Shown here one piece after another: positions 33,869 through 43,966 of a stretch of 64,000 nt of DNA (the first letter of the stretch is position 1; every line of letters begins with the position of its first letter). The DNA lies in the NCBI RefSeq assembly GCF_009687845.1, contig NZ_BLAD01000060.1, forward strand, positions 1-64,000. The letters run 5' to 3'. The translations under genes were made by a program, and so were the position numbers. A model generated the notes under the pieces. That model had not been told where the DNA came from. It searched no databases and saw only the letters and a program-made list of their open reading frames with translations. Source of the stretch: Acrocarpospora corrugata (lineage in GTDB: Bacteria > Actinomycetota > Actinomycetes > Streptosporangiales > Streptosporangiaceae).

Positions 33869-35983
33869 CTACGGCTGGAGTTCCGCCACCCGGCGGGTGA
33901 GACCGGTGTTGCGCCGCCCGCCGAGCTGGCGGACGGCCAGCCGGAGCGCGTCGCGCTGGCCGACCAGGACGACCCAGGAGCGGGCCCGGGTGACCAGCGT
34001 GTACAGCAGGCGGCGTCGCAGCATGACGCCGCCCGCCTCGTTGACCAGCGGGGCCACCACGAACGGATACTCGCTGCCCTGGGCGCGGTGCACGCTGATC
34101 GCGTAGCAGTGGGTCAGGTCGTCGAGCTCGTCGAAGCCGTACTCGACCGGCTGGCCGTCGTCGGTGGTGAGGCGGATCAGGCGGTCCTGCGGCAGGACGG
34201 CGGTGACCGTGGCCGTCTCCCCGTTGAAGACGTTCTTCTCGTAGTTGTTGCGGATCGGCATGACCCGGTCGCCGGGCCGGAACACCGACGAACCCGACCA
34301 GTGTTCCGGCAGCTCGTCGCGGGCCGGGTTGAGCCGGTCCTGGATGGTGCGCCCGATCTCCAGCGTTCCGGTGGTCCCCTTGCGCATCGGGCAGAGCACC
34401 TGGACCTGGCCGGGGGAGATGTTCTGCTTGCGCGGGATCGCCACCGTGGCCAGGTGGATCACCCGTTCCGCCACCTCCTCGGGGCTGTCGACCTCCTCGA
34501 ACCAGAAGCCGCCGCGCCCCGGCAGCGCGGGCAGCTCACCGGCCCGGATGCGGTGCGCGGCCTGGATGATCCCGCTGTCCCCGGCCTGGCGGAACACGTG
34601 CGTCAGCCGGACCCGCGCGATCTCCGCCACGTCCAGCAGGTCGGCCAGGATCCGGCCGGGGCCGATGCTCGGCAGCTGGTCGCTGTCGCCGACCAGCAGC
34701 AGATGGCTGCCGGTCGGGATGGCGGCCAGCAGCCTGGTCGCCAGGTGCAGGTCCAGCATCGACGCCTCGTCGACCACGATCAGATCGGCCTCGGCGGGGG
34801 AGTCGGGGAACAGCGAGTCGTCGGGCGCGGTGTGCGCGAGCATGCGGTGCACGGTCATCGCGGGCAGGCCGGTCAGCTCCGACAGCCGTTTGGCGGCCTT
34901 CCCGGTCGGCGCGGCGAGCGTGACCGTGCCGCCCATGGCCCGGACGGTGGCCGCGATGGCCCGCACGGTGTGGCTCTTGCCGCAGCCGGGGCCGCCGGTG
35001 AGGATGCTGACCGTGCAGGTCAGCGCGAGCGTCATCGCGGCGCGCTGGTCGTCGTGCAGCCGTGGATCCTCCTCGTAGGCCCGCAGCGGCAGCCGCGACT
35101 TGGCCTGGAGCAGCCGGGTCAGCTGCGCGGCCAGCGACACCTCCCGGCTGTGCTGCTCCTTCGGATAGACGACCGTCTGGCCCGAGTGCGCCTCGACGAC
35201 CACCCGGCGTTCGGCGGTGAGCGCGTCCAGCGACCGGCGGATCAGCGCCCGATCCTGGTCGATCAGCTCGGCCGTCTCGGCCAGCAGCGCCGTCAGCGGC
35301 AGGAAGCAGTGGCCCGCCCGCGCCCCCGCTGACTCCAGCCGGTCCACGATCGCCGCCTTGACCCGTTGCGGGCTCTGCTCGGGCACCCCGGAACGCAGCG
35401 CGATCCGGTCCGCGATGCCGAACCCGATCCCTCTGACCTGGCCGATCAGCCGGTACGGATCGGTGGCCAGCACCTCGGCCGACTGCTCGCCATACACCTG
35501 GTAGATCTTGGCGGCGAGCAGCGGGCTGACGGCGAAACCCTGCAGGACCAGCATCAGCGCGGCGATGGCCCGCTGCTCCTGCCAGGCCTCGACGATCTGG
35601 GCCTGCCGGCCGGGGCCGATGTTGATGACCTCGCGCAGCCGGTCAGGCTCGGTGTCGATCACGGTCAGCGTGGCCTCGCCGAAGTGGCCGACGATCGCCT
35701 GCGCCAGCCGGGGGCCGATCCCGCGGATCAGGCCGGAGCCCAGATACGCCCGGATGGCCGGGACCGTGGACGGGGTGATCCGCTCGCACGCGGTGACGGC
35801 GAGGCGGCGGCCGTGGCGCGCATGGTCGGCCCATTCGCCGGTCAGCCGCAGGGTCTCGCCGGGCTGAATCCCGGCGAGGGCGCGCCCGGCCGCGATGAAA
35901 CCGGGCCCGCCCTCGGCGGCCATCCGGGCGATGGTGAACTCGTCCTCCCGGACGAACACCAGCCGCTCGACCGAAGCCTCCAC
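33869..35983 (-). CDS. recD2: RecD2-type ATP-dependent DNA helicase
   Basis: 704 residues, normal for RecD2. An N-terminal domain contains tandem helix-hairpin-helix elements (LIRGIGPRLAQAIVGHFG; VRGIGFGIADRIAL), typical of RecD2 and absent from RecBCD RecD. The SF1B motor follows: Walker A LTGGPGCGKSHTV (328-340), IVVDEASMLD, LLLVGDSDQLPSIGPG, LTHVFRQ, CYAISVHRAQGSEYP and LLYTLVTRARSWVVLVG. It is a 5'-3' helicase acting outside a RecBC complex, implicated in repair and replication restart. It stands as a single gene with its own short upstream region. Confidence 0.92.
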   Translation of the reverse strand: MEASVERLVFVREDEFTIARMAAEGGPGFIAAGRALAGIQPGETLRLTGEWADHARHGRRLAVTACERITPSTVPAIRAYLGSGLIRGIGPRLAQAIVGHFGEATLTVIDTEPDRLREVINIGPGRQAQIVEAWQEQRAIAALMLVLQGFAVSPLLAAKIYQVYGEQSAEVLATDPYRLIGQVRGIGFGIADRIALRSGVPEQSPQRVKAAIVDRLESAGARAGHCFLPLTALLAETAELIDQDRALIRRSLDALTAERRVVVEAHSGQTVVYPKEQHSREVSLAAQLTRLLQAKSRLPLRAYEEDPRLHDDQRAAMTLALTCTVSILTGGPGCGKSHTVRAIAATVRAMGGTVTLAAPTGKAAKRLSELTGLPAMTVHRMLAHTAPDDSLFPDSPAEADLIVVDEASMLDLHLATRLLAAIPTGSHLLLVGDSDQLPSIGPGRILADLLDVAEIARVRLTHVFRQAGDSGIIQAAHRIRAGELPALPGRGGFWFEEVDSPEEVAERVIHLATVAIPRKQNISPGQVQVLCPMRKGTTGTLEIGRTIQDRLNPARDELPEHWSGSSVFRPGDRVMPIRNNYEKNVFNGETATVTAVLPQDRLIRLTTDDGQPVEYGFDELDDLTHCYAISVHRAQGSEYPFVVAPLVNEAGGVMLRRRLLYTLVTRARSWVVLVGQRDALRLAVRQLGGRRNTGLTRRVAELQP

Positions 35984-36069
35984 AGCAGCGATCCAATCAC
36001 CAGGTCACGCGGGCTCCGCCGCCCGCCGCTCGGTGACCCACGTTACGGAACGCGGCCGACAATCGTGAA

Positions 36070-38001
36070 TCAGGTGGCGACCAGGTCGAACTCCTCCCAC
36101 CCGCCGATCGCGGCCCGGTTGGCGATCAGCGCCTGGGCGCCCGCGCCTTCGGCGCAGACGTACTGGTTGTTGGCCTGGGCGCGCAGGCTGACCGAGCCGT
36201 TCGGGTTGGTGACCAGCGCGAAGGTCTCCCAGGGGCCGACCGAGGCGCGGTTGGCGATCAGCGCCTGGACGCCGGCGGCCTCGGCGCAGACGTACTGGTT
36301 GTTGGCGCGGGCGCGCAGCGCGATGTTGCCGTTGCCGAGGTTGACGCGCTCGAACTGCTGGGCCGTGCCGGCCGAGGTGGCGTTGGCGATCAGCGCCGCG
36401 CCGGTCGCGGCCGTGACGAAACGGCTGTTGACGCGGGCCCGCAGCGCCACGAACGCGCTCGCCGCCGGGGTGGTCACGTTGACCGTGTTCGAGGGGGCGG
36501 AGACGTTCCCGGCCGCGTCGCGGGCGGTGACGTTGAAGCTGTACGCGGTGGACGCGGCCAGCCCCGTGACCGTGAACGGCGAGCTGGCAGGCGAGGCGAC
36601 CACTGTGGTCCCGCGCCGCACCTGGTAGCCGGTGACCCCGACGTTGTCGGACGCGGCCGACCACGACAGCGTCAAGCTGGTCGACGTCGTGGCCGTGACC
36701 TGCAGGTTGCCGGGGGCGGTGGGGGCCTGGGTGTCGCCGCCGCCACCCGCGACCGGAGGCGTCGGCCGGACCGCGGTGAGGGCGATCTGGCCCTTCAGCA
36801 TGCGGCCGCCGTCGCCGGTGAGCCGCAGGTAGTAGTCCGAGGAGCAGAACGTGCGGTCCTCGTCCAGGGCCAGCAGGCCGGAGTTGGCCGGCACGGTCGC
36901 CAGCGTCTCGGCGGTCTTGGCGATCTGGTTGCCCTCGTTGAACTCGTCGAACATCGAGATGTAGATGCCCTGGCAGCCCGCGCGGATCACGTTGTAGAAC
37001 TGCCGCCACATGAAGTCGCCGTGCGCGCGGTGCCGGCGGGTCACCTCGCCGGGCATCACGCAGGGCTGGTAGTCGATCCCGCGGGCGTTGCATTCGGCCT
37101 GGTCGGGGACGGTGAGGTTGGTGTAGAAGTTGTCGGCGTCCTGGATGGTGCTGATCCGGCCGACCATCCACGGCGAGATCATGTTGAAGGCGCGGTAGAC
37201 GTCGATGAAGCCCGGACGGGAGTCGTTGATGCCCTGCCGCCAGTAGGTGGGCACTCCGCCGATCACGTAGCAGCCCTGGGCCTTGAACCAGTTGACCACT
37301 TCGAGGCAGGGGGCCGGCGTGAAGGGGCGGGACGGCTCGCTGAAGCCGAAGCCCCAGATGCAGACGACCGGCTTGCCGTTCTGCCTGGCGTACATCGGGG
37401 AGGCCAGGTGGGCCGACATCTTGTTCAGCCAGTCGGCCTTGATCTCCGACTGCATGTTGGTCCAGCTGGTGACGTCGTACATGACGTACCACTTGCGGCC
37501 GTTGGCCTCGGCCGCCTGGCGGACCTTCACCGTCATCGCGTCCCGGGTCGGGCCTTCGCCCCCGTTCGGGTTGAACCGCTGCAAAGCGGCCGTGTCGATG
37601 TTGTTCTCCCGCATCCAGCGGAAATGCGCGTCCACGACCTGCTGGTCCCAGCTGGAGAATAGGGTGGCGGGCTGCCCGTTGTTCAGGTTCGAGTACGCGG
37701 TCACGTACGTCTTGGTGAACTCCCGCATGTCCGGCCAGGCCACGATCGTGTTGTTGCCCGGCGACGGCGCCACCTGGTTGTTGGCGCCGCTCCAGTGCCA
37801 CCAGGCGTTGATCGGGGCGCCGTCGCCCTTGCAGGCGAACCAGCCCTGGTAGCCCACCGTGATCTTCCCGACCACGTCCCCTGGCGGGCTCGCCGCGTTC
37901 GCCGCGTTCGACAGCGCCGACAGCATCGTGGTCGACGATGCGGCGGCGAGAGCGGATCCGGTCACTGCGGAGGCCAGGAAGCCCCGGCGCGAGACGGTCA
38001 C
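36070..38001 (-). CDS. Tat-exported glycoside hydrolase (GH99/71-like) with FN3 and fascin-like repeats
   Basis: 643 residues from GTG 38001 with AAGGAG 6 bases upstream. A twin-arginine signal (VSRRGFLASAV) precedes a TIM-barrel-like domain of about 350 residues: VGYQGWFACKGDG, WWHWSG, WDQQVVDAHFRWMRENNID, YVMYDVTSW, and catalytic-looking YISMFDEFNEGNQ. These match GH71/GH99-like proteins (alpha-glucan or alpha-mannan active families). An FN3 domain (APTAPGNLQVT; SDNVGVTGYQVRRG) follows. Then a beta-trefoil of fascin/RICIN-like repeats has three near-identical units (ALRARANNQYVCAEAAG; ALIANRASVGPWE) and may bind carbohydrate. Substrate unknown. A TGTTA/TAACA dyad lies 127 bp upstream. Confidence 0.8.
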   Translation of the reverse strand: MTVSRRGFLASAVTGSALAAASSTTMLSALSNAANAASPPGDVVGKITVGYQGWFACKGDGAPINAWWHWSGANNQVAPSPGNNTIVAWPDMREFTKTYVTAYSNLNNGQPATLFSSWDQQVVDAHFRWMRENNIDTAALQRFNPNGGEGPTRDAMTVKVRQAAEANGRKWYVMYDVTSWTNMQSEIKADWLNKMSAHLASPMYARQNGKPVVCIWGFGFSEPSRPFTPAPCLEVVNWFKAQGCYVIGGVPTYWRQGINDSRPGFIDVYRAFNMISPWMVGRISTIQDADNFYTNLTVPDQAECNARGIDYQPCVMPGEVTRRHRAHGDFMWRQFYNVIRAGCQGIYISMFDEFNEGNQIAKTAETLATVPANSGLLALDEDRTFCSSDYYLRLTGDGGRMLKGQIALTAVRPTPPVAGGGGDTQAPTAPGNLQVTATTSTSLTLSWSAASDNVGVTGYQVRRGTTVVASPASSPFTVTGLAASTAYSFNVTARDAAGNVSAPSNTVNVTTPAASAFVALRARVNSRFVTAATGAALIANATSAGTAQQFERVNLGNGNIALRARANNQYVCAEAAGVQALIANRASVGPWETFALVTNPNGSVSLRAQANNQYVCAEGAGAQALIANRAAIGGWEEFDLVAT

Positions 38002-38296
38002 GTGCAACTCCTTCGTTTTGAGGGATCGTTCACGCACGTCGCGCCCGCTGGCGGAGATCGAGTCGGCGAAACGGAATCGAGGGCTTCATGCCAACAGAAA
38101 CGCCACCAAGAGACACGAAGCGGATCCTGTTATCGCCGCGTAACATCGGACCGCTGGCGTCATCTTGACAGGATTCGATACGCAAACGCAACACTCAAAA
38201 ATACGGAGGAAACTTCTGTACAACCTGCACGCAAGAGGATGCGTGGTGTGGACGCTCCAGCTGTGGCGTGCGATCGGTCCAGGATTCATCGGACCT
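38002..38296. other. intergenic region between hydrolase and transporter operon
   Basis: About 295 bases, relatively AT-rich, with no gene I can support. It contains the promoter of the minus-strand hydrolase and the end of the ABC transporter operon. The notable element is the TGTTA-N8-TAACA dyad at 38128-38145. Confidence 0.45.
38128..38145. promoter_or_regulatory. inverted repeat TGTTA-N8-TAACA upstream of the hydrolase
   Basis: Arms TGTTA (38128-38132) and TAACA (38141-38145) with an 8-base GC-rich spacer. The left half begins TGTTATCG, the same 8-mer that begins the dyad before the sugar-transporter operon at 42156. Might mark a shared regulator; speculative. Confidence 0.3.
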
Positions 38297-39481
38297 CTAG
38301 CGCGTGGCGCGGCGTTTGGTCCAGACGTCGAAGGCGACCGCGGCGAGCAGCACGACGCCCTTCACGAGCATGACGCGCTCGCTCGGCGAGCCGATCAGGG
38401 ACATGCCGTTGTTGATGACGCCCATGATGAGGCCGCCGGTGATGGCGCCGACGACCTTGCCGACACCGCCCTGGACGGCCGCGCCGCCGATGAAGGCGGC
38501 GGCGATGGCGTCGAGCTCGAAGGCGTTGCCGGCGGTGGGGCCGGCCTGGTTGAGGCGGCCGGCGAAGATGACGCCGGCGAGGGCGGCCAGCACGCCCATG
38601 TTGACGAAGATCCAGAAGACGACCTGGCGGACGTTGATCCCGGAGAGCTGGGCGGCCTGCAGGTTGCCGCCGATGGCGTAGATCTGGCGGCCGAAGACGG
38701 CGCGGGTGGTGAGCAGGGAGTAGGCCAGGACCAGCAGGGCGAGCAGCACCAGCACCCAGGGCAGGTTCTTGAAGCGGGCCAGCTGGACCACCACGACGAT
38801 GATCACGGCGGCGGCGGTGAGGAGTTTGAGCAGGAAGACCGGGAGCGGGTCGACGCTCTGGCGGTAGCCGAGGCGGGCGGCGCGGGCGCGCCACTGGGTG
38901 GCCGCCATGCCGGCGATGGCCAGGGCGCCGACGATCAGGCTGAACAGGTCGGCGCCGCCGAGCGGGCCCAGGCCGATGTTGCCCAGGTAGCCGTCGGTGA
39001 AGCCGTTGGACAGCGTCCGTACCGGATCGGGGAAGGGGCCGATGCCCTGGTTGCCGAGGACGGTGAGGGTGAGGGCGCGGAACAGCAGCATGCCGGCCAG
39101 GGTGACGATGAAGGCGGGGATGCCGTAGTAGGCGATCCAGTAGCCCTGCCAGGCGCCGATGACGCCGCCCGCGATCAGGGTGATCACCAGGGCGAGCGGC
39201 CAGGGCAGGCCGTACTCGACCATCAGGACGGCGGCGATCGCGCCGGTCACGGCCACCACCGAGCCGACCGACAGGTCGATGTGACCGGCGATGATGATCA
39301 GGATCATGCCGATGGACAGGATCAGGATGTAGGAGTTCTGGACGATGATGTTGGAGATGTTCTGCGGCTGCAGCAGAGCGCCGTCGGTCAGGATCGAGAA
39401 GAGCACGACGATCAGCGCGAACGCGATGTAGATGCCGCTCTGGCGGATGTTCAGCGACCGGCCGAGCAGGGAAGTCGTCAT
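38297..39481 (-). CDS. gguB: sugar ABC transporter permease (GguB/MmsB-like)
   Basis: 394 residues with about 10 membrane helices. Start ATG 39481 overlaps the ATPase stop (ATGA). The permease signature of the BPD_transp_2/ribose-xylose type is present: [23 protein letters not shown], then [20 protein letters not shown] and [26 protein letters not shown]. The last is the EAA-like loop contacting the ATPase. The family imports monosaccharides such as xylose, arabinose, glucose or galactose. Third gene of the chvE-gguA-gguB-type operon. Confidence 0.9.
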   Translation of the reverse strand: MTTSLLGRSLNIRQSGIYIAFALIVVLFSILTDGALLQPQNISNIIVQNSYILILSIGMILIIIAGHIDLSVGSVVAVTGAIAAVLMVEYGLPWPLALVITLIAGGVIGAWQGYWIAYYGIPAFIVTLAGMLLFRALTLTVLGNQGIGPFPDPVRTLSNGFTDGYLGNIGLGPLGGADLFSLIVGALAIAGMAATQWRARAARLGYRQSVDPLPVFLLKLLTAAAVIIVVVVQLARFKNLPWVLVLLALLVLAYSLLTTRAVFGRQIYAIGGNLQAAQLSGINVRQVVFWIFVNMGVLAALAGVIFAGRLNQAGPTAGNAFELDAIAAAFIGGAAVQGGVGKVVGAITGGLIMGVINNGMSLIGSPSERVMLVKGVVLLAAVAFDVWTKRRATR

Positions 39482-41010
39482 CGGGGCTGTTCCTTGGTCA
39501 TCAGCTGCATGAGGCGTTCCTGGGTGGCGTCGGCGCGGGCCAGTTCGCCGGTGACGCGCCCGGCCGACAGGGTGTAGATCCGGTCGCAGAGGCCGAGGAG
39601 TTCCGGCAGTTCTGAGGAGATGACCAGCAGCGCCTTCCCGGCGTCGGCCAGCCGGTTGATGATCGAGTAGATCTCGTACTTGGCGCCGACGTCGATGCCG
39701 CGGGTGGGTTCGTCCAGGATCAGCACGTCCGCGTCCGTGAAGATCCACTTGGACAGCACGACCTTCTGCTGGTTGCCGCCGCTGAGCTTGCCGGTGACGC
39801 TGAGCACGCTGGGCGCCTTGATGCCGAGGTCGTGGCGGTACTGGTCGGCGACGCGGTACTCCTCGTTGTCGTCGACCCAGCCGCGCCGGGCCAGCCGGCC
39901 CAGGTCGGCGGCGGAGATGTTGCGTTTGATGTCCTCGATCAGGTTGAGTCCGTAGCGTTTGCGGTCCTCGGTGGCGTACGCGATGCCGTGCCGGATCGCG
40001 TCGCGCACCGTCCGGATCTCGACCTGCCTGCCGTCGCGGTAGATCCGGCCGGAGATGTCCGTGCCGTAGGCGCGGCCGAAGACGCTCATCGCCAGCTCGG
40101 TACGGCCCGCGCCCATCAGCCCGGCCAGCCCGACGATCTCGCCGCGGCACACCGACAGGGTGGCCCCCGAGACGACGGCACGCCCCCGCTGCACCGGGCT
40201 GTGCACCGTCCAGTCCTCGATCCGCAGCGCTTCCCGGCCGATGTCCGGCTCGTGCGGCGGGAACCGGTGTTCCAGGTCGCGGCCGACCATGCCGGAGATG
40301 ATGCGGTCCTCGGTCACCCGGTCGGTCGCCAGGTCCAGGGTCTCGATCAGCTTCCCGTCCCGCAGGATGGTGATCGAGTCGGCGATCGAGGCGACCTCGT
40401 TCAGCTTGTGGGAGATGATCACGCAGGTGACGCCCTCGGCGCGCAGGCCGCGCAGCAGGTCCAGCAGGTGCGCCGAGTCCTCGTCGTTGAGCGCCGCGGT
40501 CGGCTCGTCCAGGATGAGCAGCCGGACCTCCTTGGCCAGCGCCTTGGCGATCTCGACCAGCTGCTGCTTGCCGACCCCGATGTCGGCCACCGTGGTGACC
40601 GGGAGCTCCCGCAGGCCGACCCGCTCCAGCAGCAGGCCGGCCTCGTGGTTGGTGCGGTTCCAGTCCACCAGGCCGCGCCTGGACCGCTCGTTGCCGAGGA
40701 AGATGTTCTCCGCGATCGACAGCTGCGGGCAGAGCGCGAGCTCCTGGTGGATGATGACGATCCCGCGCCGCTCGCTGTCCCGGATGTCGGCGAACCGGCC
40801 GGGGGCGCCGTCGAAGGTGATCTCACCCTCGTACGACCCGTGCGGGTACACCCCCGACAGCACCTTCATCAACGTCGACTTGCCGGCGCCGTTCTCCCCG
40901 CAAATCGCGTGGATCTCGCCCCGGCGCACCGACAGGTTCACGTCGTGCAGCGCCCGTACGCCGGGGAAGGTCTTGGTGATCGCGCGCATGCGCAGGATGT
41001 CATCGCTCAT
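39478..41010 (-). CDS. gguA: sugar ABC transporter ATP-binding protein, two ABC domains (GguA/MmsA-like)
   Basis: 510 residues carrying two tandem ABC cassettes. Cassette 1 has Walker [13 protein letters not shown] (38-49), Q-loop HQEL, signature [13 protein letters not shown], and Walker [12 protein letters not shown]. Cassette 2 is partly degenerate at Walker A ([13 protein letters not shown]) but has [15 protein letters not shown] and [14 protein letters not shown]. This is the usual asymmetry of XylG/RbsA/GguA proteins. Start ATG 41010 overlaps the binding-protein stop; its end overlaps the permease start. Powers uptake of the sugar delivered by the lipoprotein. Confidence 0.92.
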   Translation of the reverse strand: MSDDILRMRAITKTFPGVRALHDVNLSVRRGEIHAICGENGAGKSTLMKVLSGVYPHGSYEGEITFDGAPGRFADIRDSERRGIVIIHQELALCPQLSIAENIFLGNERSRRGLVDWNRTNHEAGLLLERVGLRELPVTTVADIGVGKQQLVEIAKALAKEVRLLILDEPTAALNDEDSAHLLDLLRGLRAEGVTCVIISHKLNEVASIADSITILRDGKLIETLDLATDRVTEDRIISGMVGRDLEHRFPPHEPDIGREALRIEDWTVHSPVQRGRAVVSGATLSVCRGEIVGLAGLMGAGRTELAMSVFGRAYGTDISGRIYRDGRQVEIRTVRDAIRHGIAYATEDRKRYGLNLIEDIKRNISAADLGRLARRGWVDDNEEYRVADQYRHDLGIKAPSVLSVTGKLSGGNQQKVVLSKWIFTDADVLILDEPTRGIDVGAKYEIYSIINRLADAGKALLVISSELPELLGLCDRIYTLSAGRVTGELARADATQERLMQLMTKEQPR

Positions 41011-42146
41011 CCGAGCTGCGACGCCTGGTAGTAGCCGGTGTCGATCAGCGCCTGCTGGTAGTTGGCCTTGTCCACGATGATCGGTTCGAGCAGGAACGAC
41101 GGCACGACCTTGTTGCCGTTCTCGTAGTCGGTGGTGTTGTTCACCTCGGGCGTGCCGCCCTTGAGCAGGGCGTCGGTCATCTTCACGGTGACGTCGGCCA
41201 GCTGCCGGGTGTCCTTGTAGATCGTCGAGTACTGCTCGTCCGCGATGATCGACTTGACCGAGGCCAGCTCGGCGTCCTGCCCGGTCACGATCGGGTACGG
41301 CTGCCCGGACGTGCCGTAGCCGTTGCTCTTCAGCGCCGACAGGATCCCGATCGACAGCCCGTCGTACGGCGAGAGCACGCCCGCCACCTGGTCGCCGCCG
41401 CTGTAGGTCTTGGTGAGGATGTCCTCCATCCGCTTCTGCGCCGTGGCCGGATCCCAGCGCAGGATGGCGACGGTCTTGAAGTCGGTCTGGCCGCTCCGCA
41501 CCACCAGGGTGCCCTTGTCGATGTGCGGCTTGAGGATGGACATCGCGCCGTTGAAGAAGAAGGTGGCGTTGTTGTCGTCGGGGGAACCGGCGAACAGTTC
41601 GACGTTGAACGGGCCCTTCGCGTCGCCCGCGGAGCCGTCGGCGTTCAGCACCTTCAGGCCGGTCAGTAGCGAGGTGGCCTGCTGCACGCCCACCTTGAAG
41701 TTGTCGAAGGTGGCGTAGTAGTCCACGTTCGGGCTGTTGCGGATCAACCGGTCGTAGGCGATGACCGGGATCTTCTTGTCCGCCGCCTCCTGCAGCTGGG
41801 TGGTGATCGCGGTGCCGTCGATCGAGGCGATGATCAGCAGCTTGGCGCCCTTGGTGATCTGGTTCTCGATCTGGTTGACCTGGGTGGGGATGTCGTTCTC
41901 CGCGTACTGCAGGTCGACCTGGTAGCCCAGCTTTTCTAGCCCGGCCTTGACGTTGTCGCCGTCGTGGATCCAGCGTTCGGAGGACTTGGTCGGCATGGTG
42001 ACGCCGACCAGGGCGCCCGCGTTTCCGGCCGAGGCGGGGGCGGAGGCTTCCTGGTCGACTGTCTTCTCGCTGGAACCGCAGGCGGCGAGCCCGACAGCGA
42101 GAGCGACGATGGCGGCCATTCTGGTCAGGGAAGAGGGGTCCATCAT
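41007..42146 (-). CDS. chvE: ChvE-like multiple-monosaccharide-binding lipoprotein
   Basis: 379 residues; ATG 42146 or the adjacent ATG 42143. The signal ends in lipobox LAACGSS, so Cys is lipidated and the protein is anchored outside the membrane. The mature domain matches ChvE/XylF-type type-1 periplasmic binding proteins: [48 protein letters not shown], and [16 protein letters not shown]. ChvE-type proteins bind several aldoses, so the substrate is probably a monosaccharide mixture from hemicellulose. First gene of the operon. A LacI-like dyad sits just upstream at 42156-42169. Confidence 0.9.
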   Translation of the reverse strand: MMDPSSLTRMAAIVALAVGLAACGSSEKTVDQEASAPASAGNAGALVGVTMPTKSSERWIHDGDNVKAGLEKLGYQVDLQYAENDIPTQVNQIENQITKGAKLLIIASIDGTAITTQLQEAADKKIPVIAYDRLIRNSPNVDYYATFDNFKVGVQQATSLLTGLKVLNADGSAGDAKGPFNVELFAGSPDDNNATFFFNGAMSILKPHIDKGTLVVRSGQTDFKTVAILRWDPATAQKRMEDILTKTYSGGDQVAGVLSPYDGLSIGILSALKSNGYGTSGQPYPIVTGQDAELASVKSIIADEQYSTIYKDTRQLADVTVKMTDALLKGGTPEVNNTTDYENGNKVVPSFLLEPIIVDKANYQQALIDTGYYQASQLG

Positions 42147-42155
42147 GGGGATGAC

Positions 42156-42169
42156 TGTTATCGTTAACA
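42156..42169. promoter_or_regulatory. LacI-like operator upstream of the sugar transporter
   Basis: TGTTATCGTTAACA is a 14-bp near-perfect palindrome (one mismatched pair) with the central CG typical of LacI-family sites. It lies 10 bp before the chvE-like start codon, overlapping where ribosome or polymerase must bind. A second short repeat CTTGT-N5-ACAAG follows at 42175-42189. Confidence 0.5.
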
Positions 42170-42244
42170 TTAGGCTTGTCAATAACAAGCCGGTAACAGC
42201 GGGATGGGCTGCTCATTCAGTCCGATCGGCGGTCGGTTGCGCTC

Positions 42245-43402
42245 TCATCGCACGACGCGGCGGGTCGCCAGGTCGGCGATGGCGGGGGCGTCCAGGCCGA
42301 GCCAGCCGGTCAGGACGGCGGCGGTGTCCTGGCCGAGCAGCGGAGCGGGCCGGGGTTCCTGGCCGCCGGCGACCGGGCCGGGAACGGGGTAGCGGCCGGC
42401 GCCGGGCTGGTCGATCTCGGTGAAGAGCGGGCCCAGGGTGGCGGTGAATTCGGCGATGGTGCGGTATTCGCTCCAGAGGACCTGGCTCGCGTCCAGGCGG
42501 GGCGTCAGGTCGGCGAGGGTGTGCCGGGCGAACCACGGGGCGAGCAGCGCGGTGATCAGGTGGCGGTGGCGGTAGCGGGCCTGCTCCCCGGCGAAACGTT
42601 CGCCCAGGTTCTCCTCCAGGGCGGCGATCACCTTGCCGGTGCCGGTCAGGTCGACGAGGGAGTGCCAGTGGCGTTCGGTCAGCGCGACGATCATGACGCG
42701 GCGGCCGTCGGCGGTGCCGAAATCGGTGCCGTAGCCGCCGTACAGGTAGTTGCCGTCGCGTTCCCTGGCCGCGCCGTTGAGCACCACGTCGGCGACGAAG
42801 CCGAGGTGGCCCATGGTGGCCGCGGCGACGTCGGACAGGCTGATGTCGATCAGGCTTCCCGCCCCCGTACGGCGTCGCGCGCGTTCGGCCGCGACGACGG
42901 CGAGCGCCGCGTGCAGGCCGGTCAGCAGGTCCCAGGCCGGGAGCACGTGGTTGACCGGGCCGCCGGGCGGGCCGGTGATCCAGGGCAGGCCGACCTCGGC
43001 GTTGACGGTGTAGTCGACCGCGGGGCGGCCGTCGGGGTGGCCGGAGATCCGTACCGCGATGAGATCGGCACGGCGGGCGCGCAGCGCGTCGGGGCCGAGC
43101 CAGCCGGTGGCGGGCGCGTTGGTGACCAGGATGCCGTGCACGTTCAGCAGGGCGTAGACCAGCTCGCGGCCCGCCGGGGCGCGCAGGTCGATCTCGATCG
43201 AACGTTTGCCCTTGTTCAGGCCGGTCCAGTAGAGGCTCGCGCCGGACGGGGCCAGCGGGGAGCGGCGGTGGTCGGGCGCGCCGCCGATCGGGTCCACCCG
43301 GACCACGTCCGCCCCCAGCTGGGCCAGGGTCATCGTCGCCGACGGGCCCGCGACGTAGGTCGAGAGGTCCAGGATGTGCAGCCCGGCGAGCGGCCCGGTC
43401 AC
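42245..43402 (-). CDS. CaiB/BaiF (family III) CoA-transferase
   Basis: 385 residues from GTG 43402, which overlaps the MarR gene's TGA (GTGA). The family III signature is GLHILDLSTYVAGPSATMTLAQLGADVVRVD, then GLNKGKRSIEIDLRAPAGREL, and LLTNAPATGWLG-like text where the catalytic Asp region is (Asp/Asn near VTNAPATG). The middle has GGPVNHVLPAWDLLTGLHAALAVVAAERARRRTG. Such enzymes move CoA between carboxylic acids without an enzyme-CoA acyl pool. With a mesaconyl/itaconyl-CoA hydratase-like gene nearby, the substrate could be mesaconate, itaconate or citramalate. The usual catalytic Asp should be verified. Confidence 0.82.
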   Translation of the reverse strand: MTGPLAGLHILDLSTYVAGPSATMTLAQLGADVVRVDPIGGAPDHRRSPLAPSGASLYWTGLNKGKRSIEIDLRAPAGRELVYALLNVHGILVTNAPATGWLGPDALRARRADLIAVRISGHPDGRPAVDYTVNAEVGLPWITGPPGGPVNHVLPAWDLLTGLHAALAVVAAERARRRTGAGSLIDISLSDVAAATMGHLGFVADVVLNGAARERDGNYLYGGYGTDFGTADGRRVMIVALTERHWHSLVDLTGTGKVIAALEENLGERFAGEQARYRHRHLITALLAPWFARHTLADLTPRLDASQVLWSEYRTIAEFTATLGPLFTEIDQPGAGRYPVPGPVAGGQEPRPAPLLGQDTAAVLTGWLGLDAPAIADLATRRVVR

Positions 43403-43842
43403 GGTGTTTCTGGGTCGCAGAGCCGTTCCAGCACGGGGACCGCGTGCAGCAGCGCGGTCACCTCGTCGGGGGAGAGCCGGTCCAGGTGGCCGGAGAGCCA
43501 GACCTCGCGGCTGCGCAGGATCCGGGCGCGTTCCAGCATGCCGGCGTTGGTCAGCCGGATCAGGGTGGCCCGGCGGTCGACCGTGTCCTGCTCGCGGGAG
43601 ATCAGGCCGAGTTCGAACAGCCGGTTCAGCGAGCGGGTCACCGACGGCGGGCTGACGCCCTCGGTGGCGGCCAGGTCGCCGGCTGTGGTGGGCTGGTTGC
43701 GGGCCACGTTGAAGAGCAGGGAGATCAACGCGTACGACAGGCCTTCGTCGTTCTGCTGGCGGAGCACCCGGCCCAGGCGTCCGAGCGCCATCCGTAGCCG
43801 GGTGAGTTCCTCGTGGCTGACACGGGATGCCGCAGTCGTCAT
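43399..43842 (-). CDS. MarR-family transcriptional regulator
   Basis: 147 residues from ATG 43842 with GGGAG upstream. The winged HTH is QPTTAGDLAATEGVSPPSVTRSLNRLFELGLISRE followed by VDRRATLIRLTNAG (wing with DRR). Co-translated with the CoA-transferase downstream and divergent from the hydratase gene at 43967. The intergenic region has an ATTGC-GTT-GCAAT repeat that fits a MarR dimer site. It probably senses the CoA ester or acid processed by these enzymes. Confidence 0.87.
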   Translation of the reverse strand: MTTAASRVSHEELTRLRMALGRLGRVLRQQNDEGLSYALISLLFNVARNQPTTAGDLAATEGVSPPSVTRSLNRLFELGLISREQDTVDRRATLIRLTNAGMLERARILRSREVWLSGHLDRLSPDEVTALLHAVPVLERLCDPETP

Positions 43843-43863
43843 TCCGCTCCCGGTGGTGGAGGG

Positions 43864-43876
43864 ATTGCGTTGCAAT
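43864..43876. promoter_or_regulatory. MarR operator candidate ATTGC-N3-GCAAT
   Basis: Perfect 5-bp arms with a 3-base spacer in the 124-bp divergent region between the MarR operon and the hydratase gene, 22 bp upstream of the MarR start. A related TTGCA half-site recurs near 43940. Position fits control of both directions. Confidence 0.4.
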
Positions 43877-43966
43877 AATGATAACCCATTTCCCGGCATA
43901 CGCATGATTCCGAAATAGCATCACAAATTACTTTGCGGCGGTTGCATAAATGAGAGGAGCTGGTTC

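Noticed and set aside
33050-35332. 760-codon plus-strand open frame
   Set aside because: It is the antisense of RecD2 and the FN3-CBM2 gene. Low-complexity Gly/Arg/Asp/Val composition is typical of antisense GC-rich DNA.
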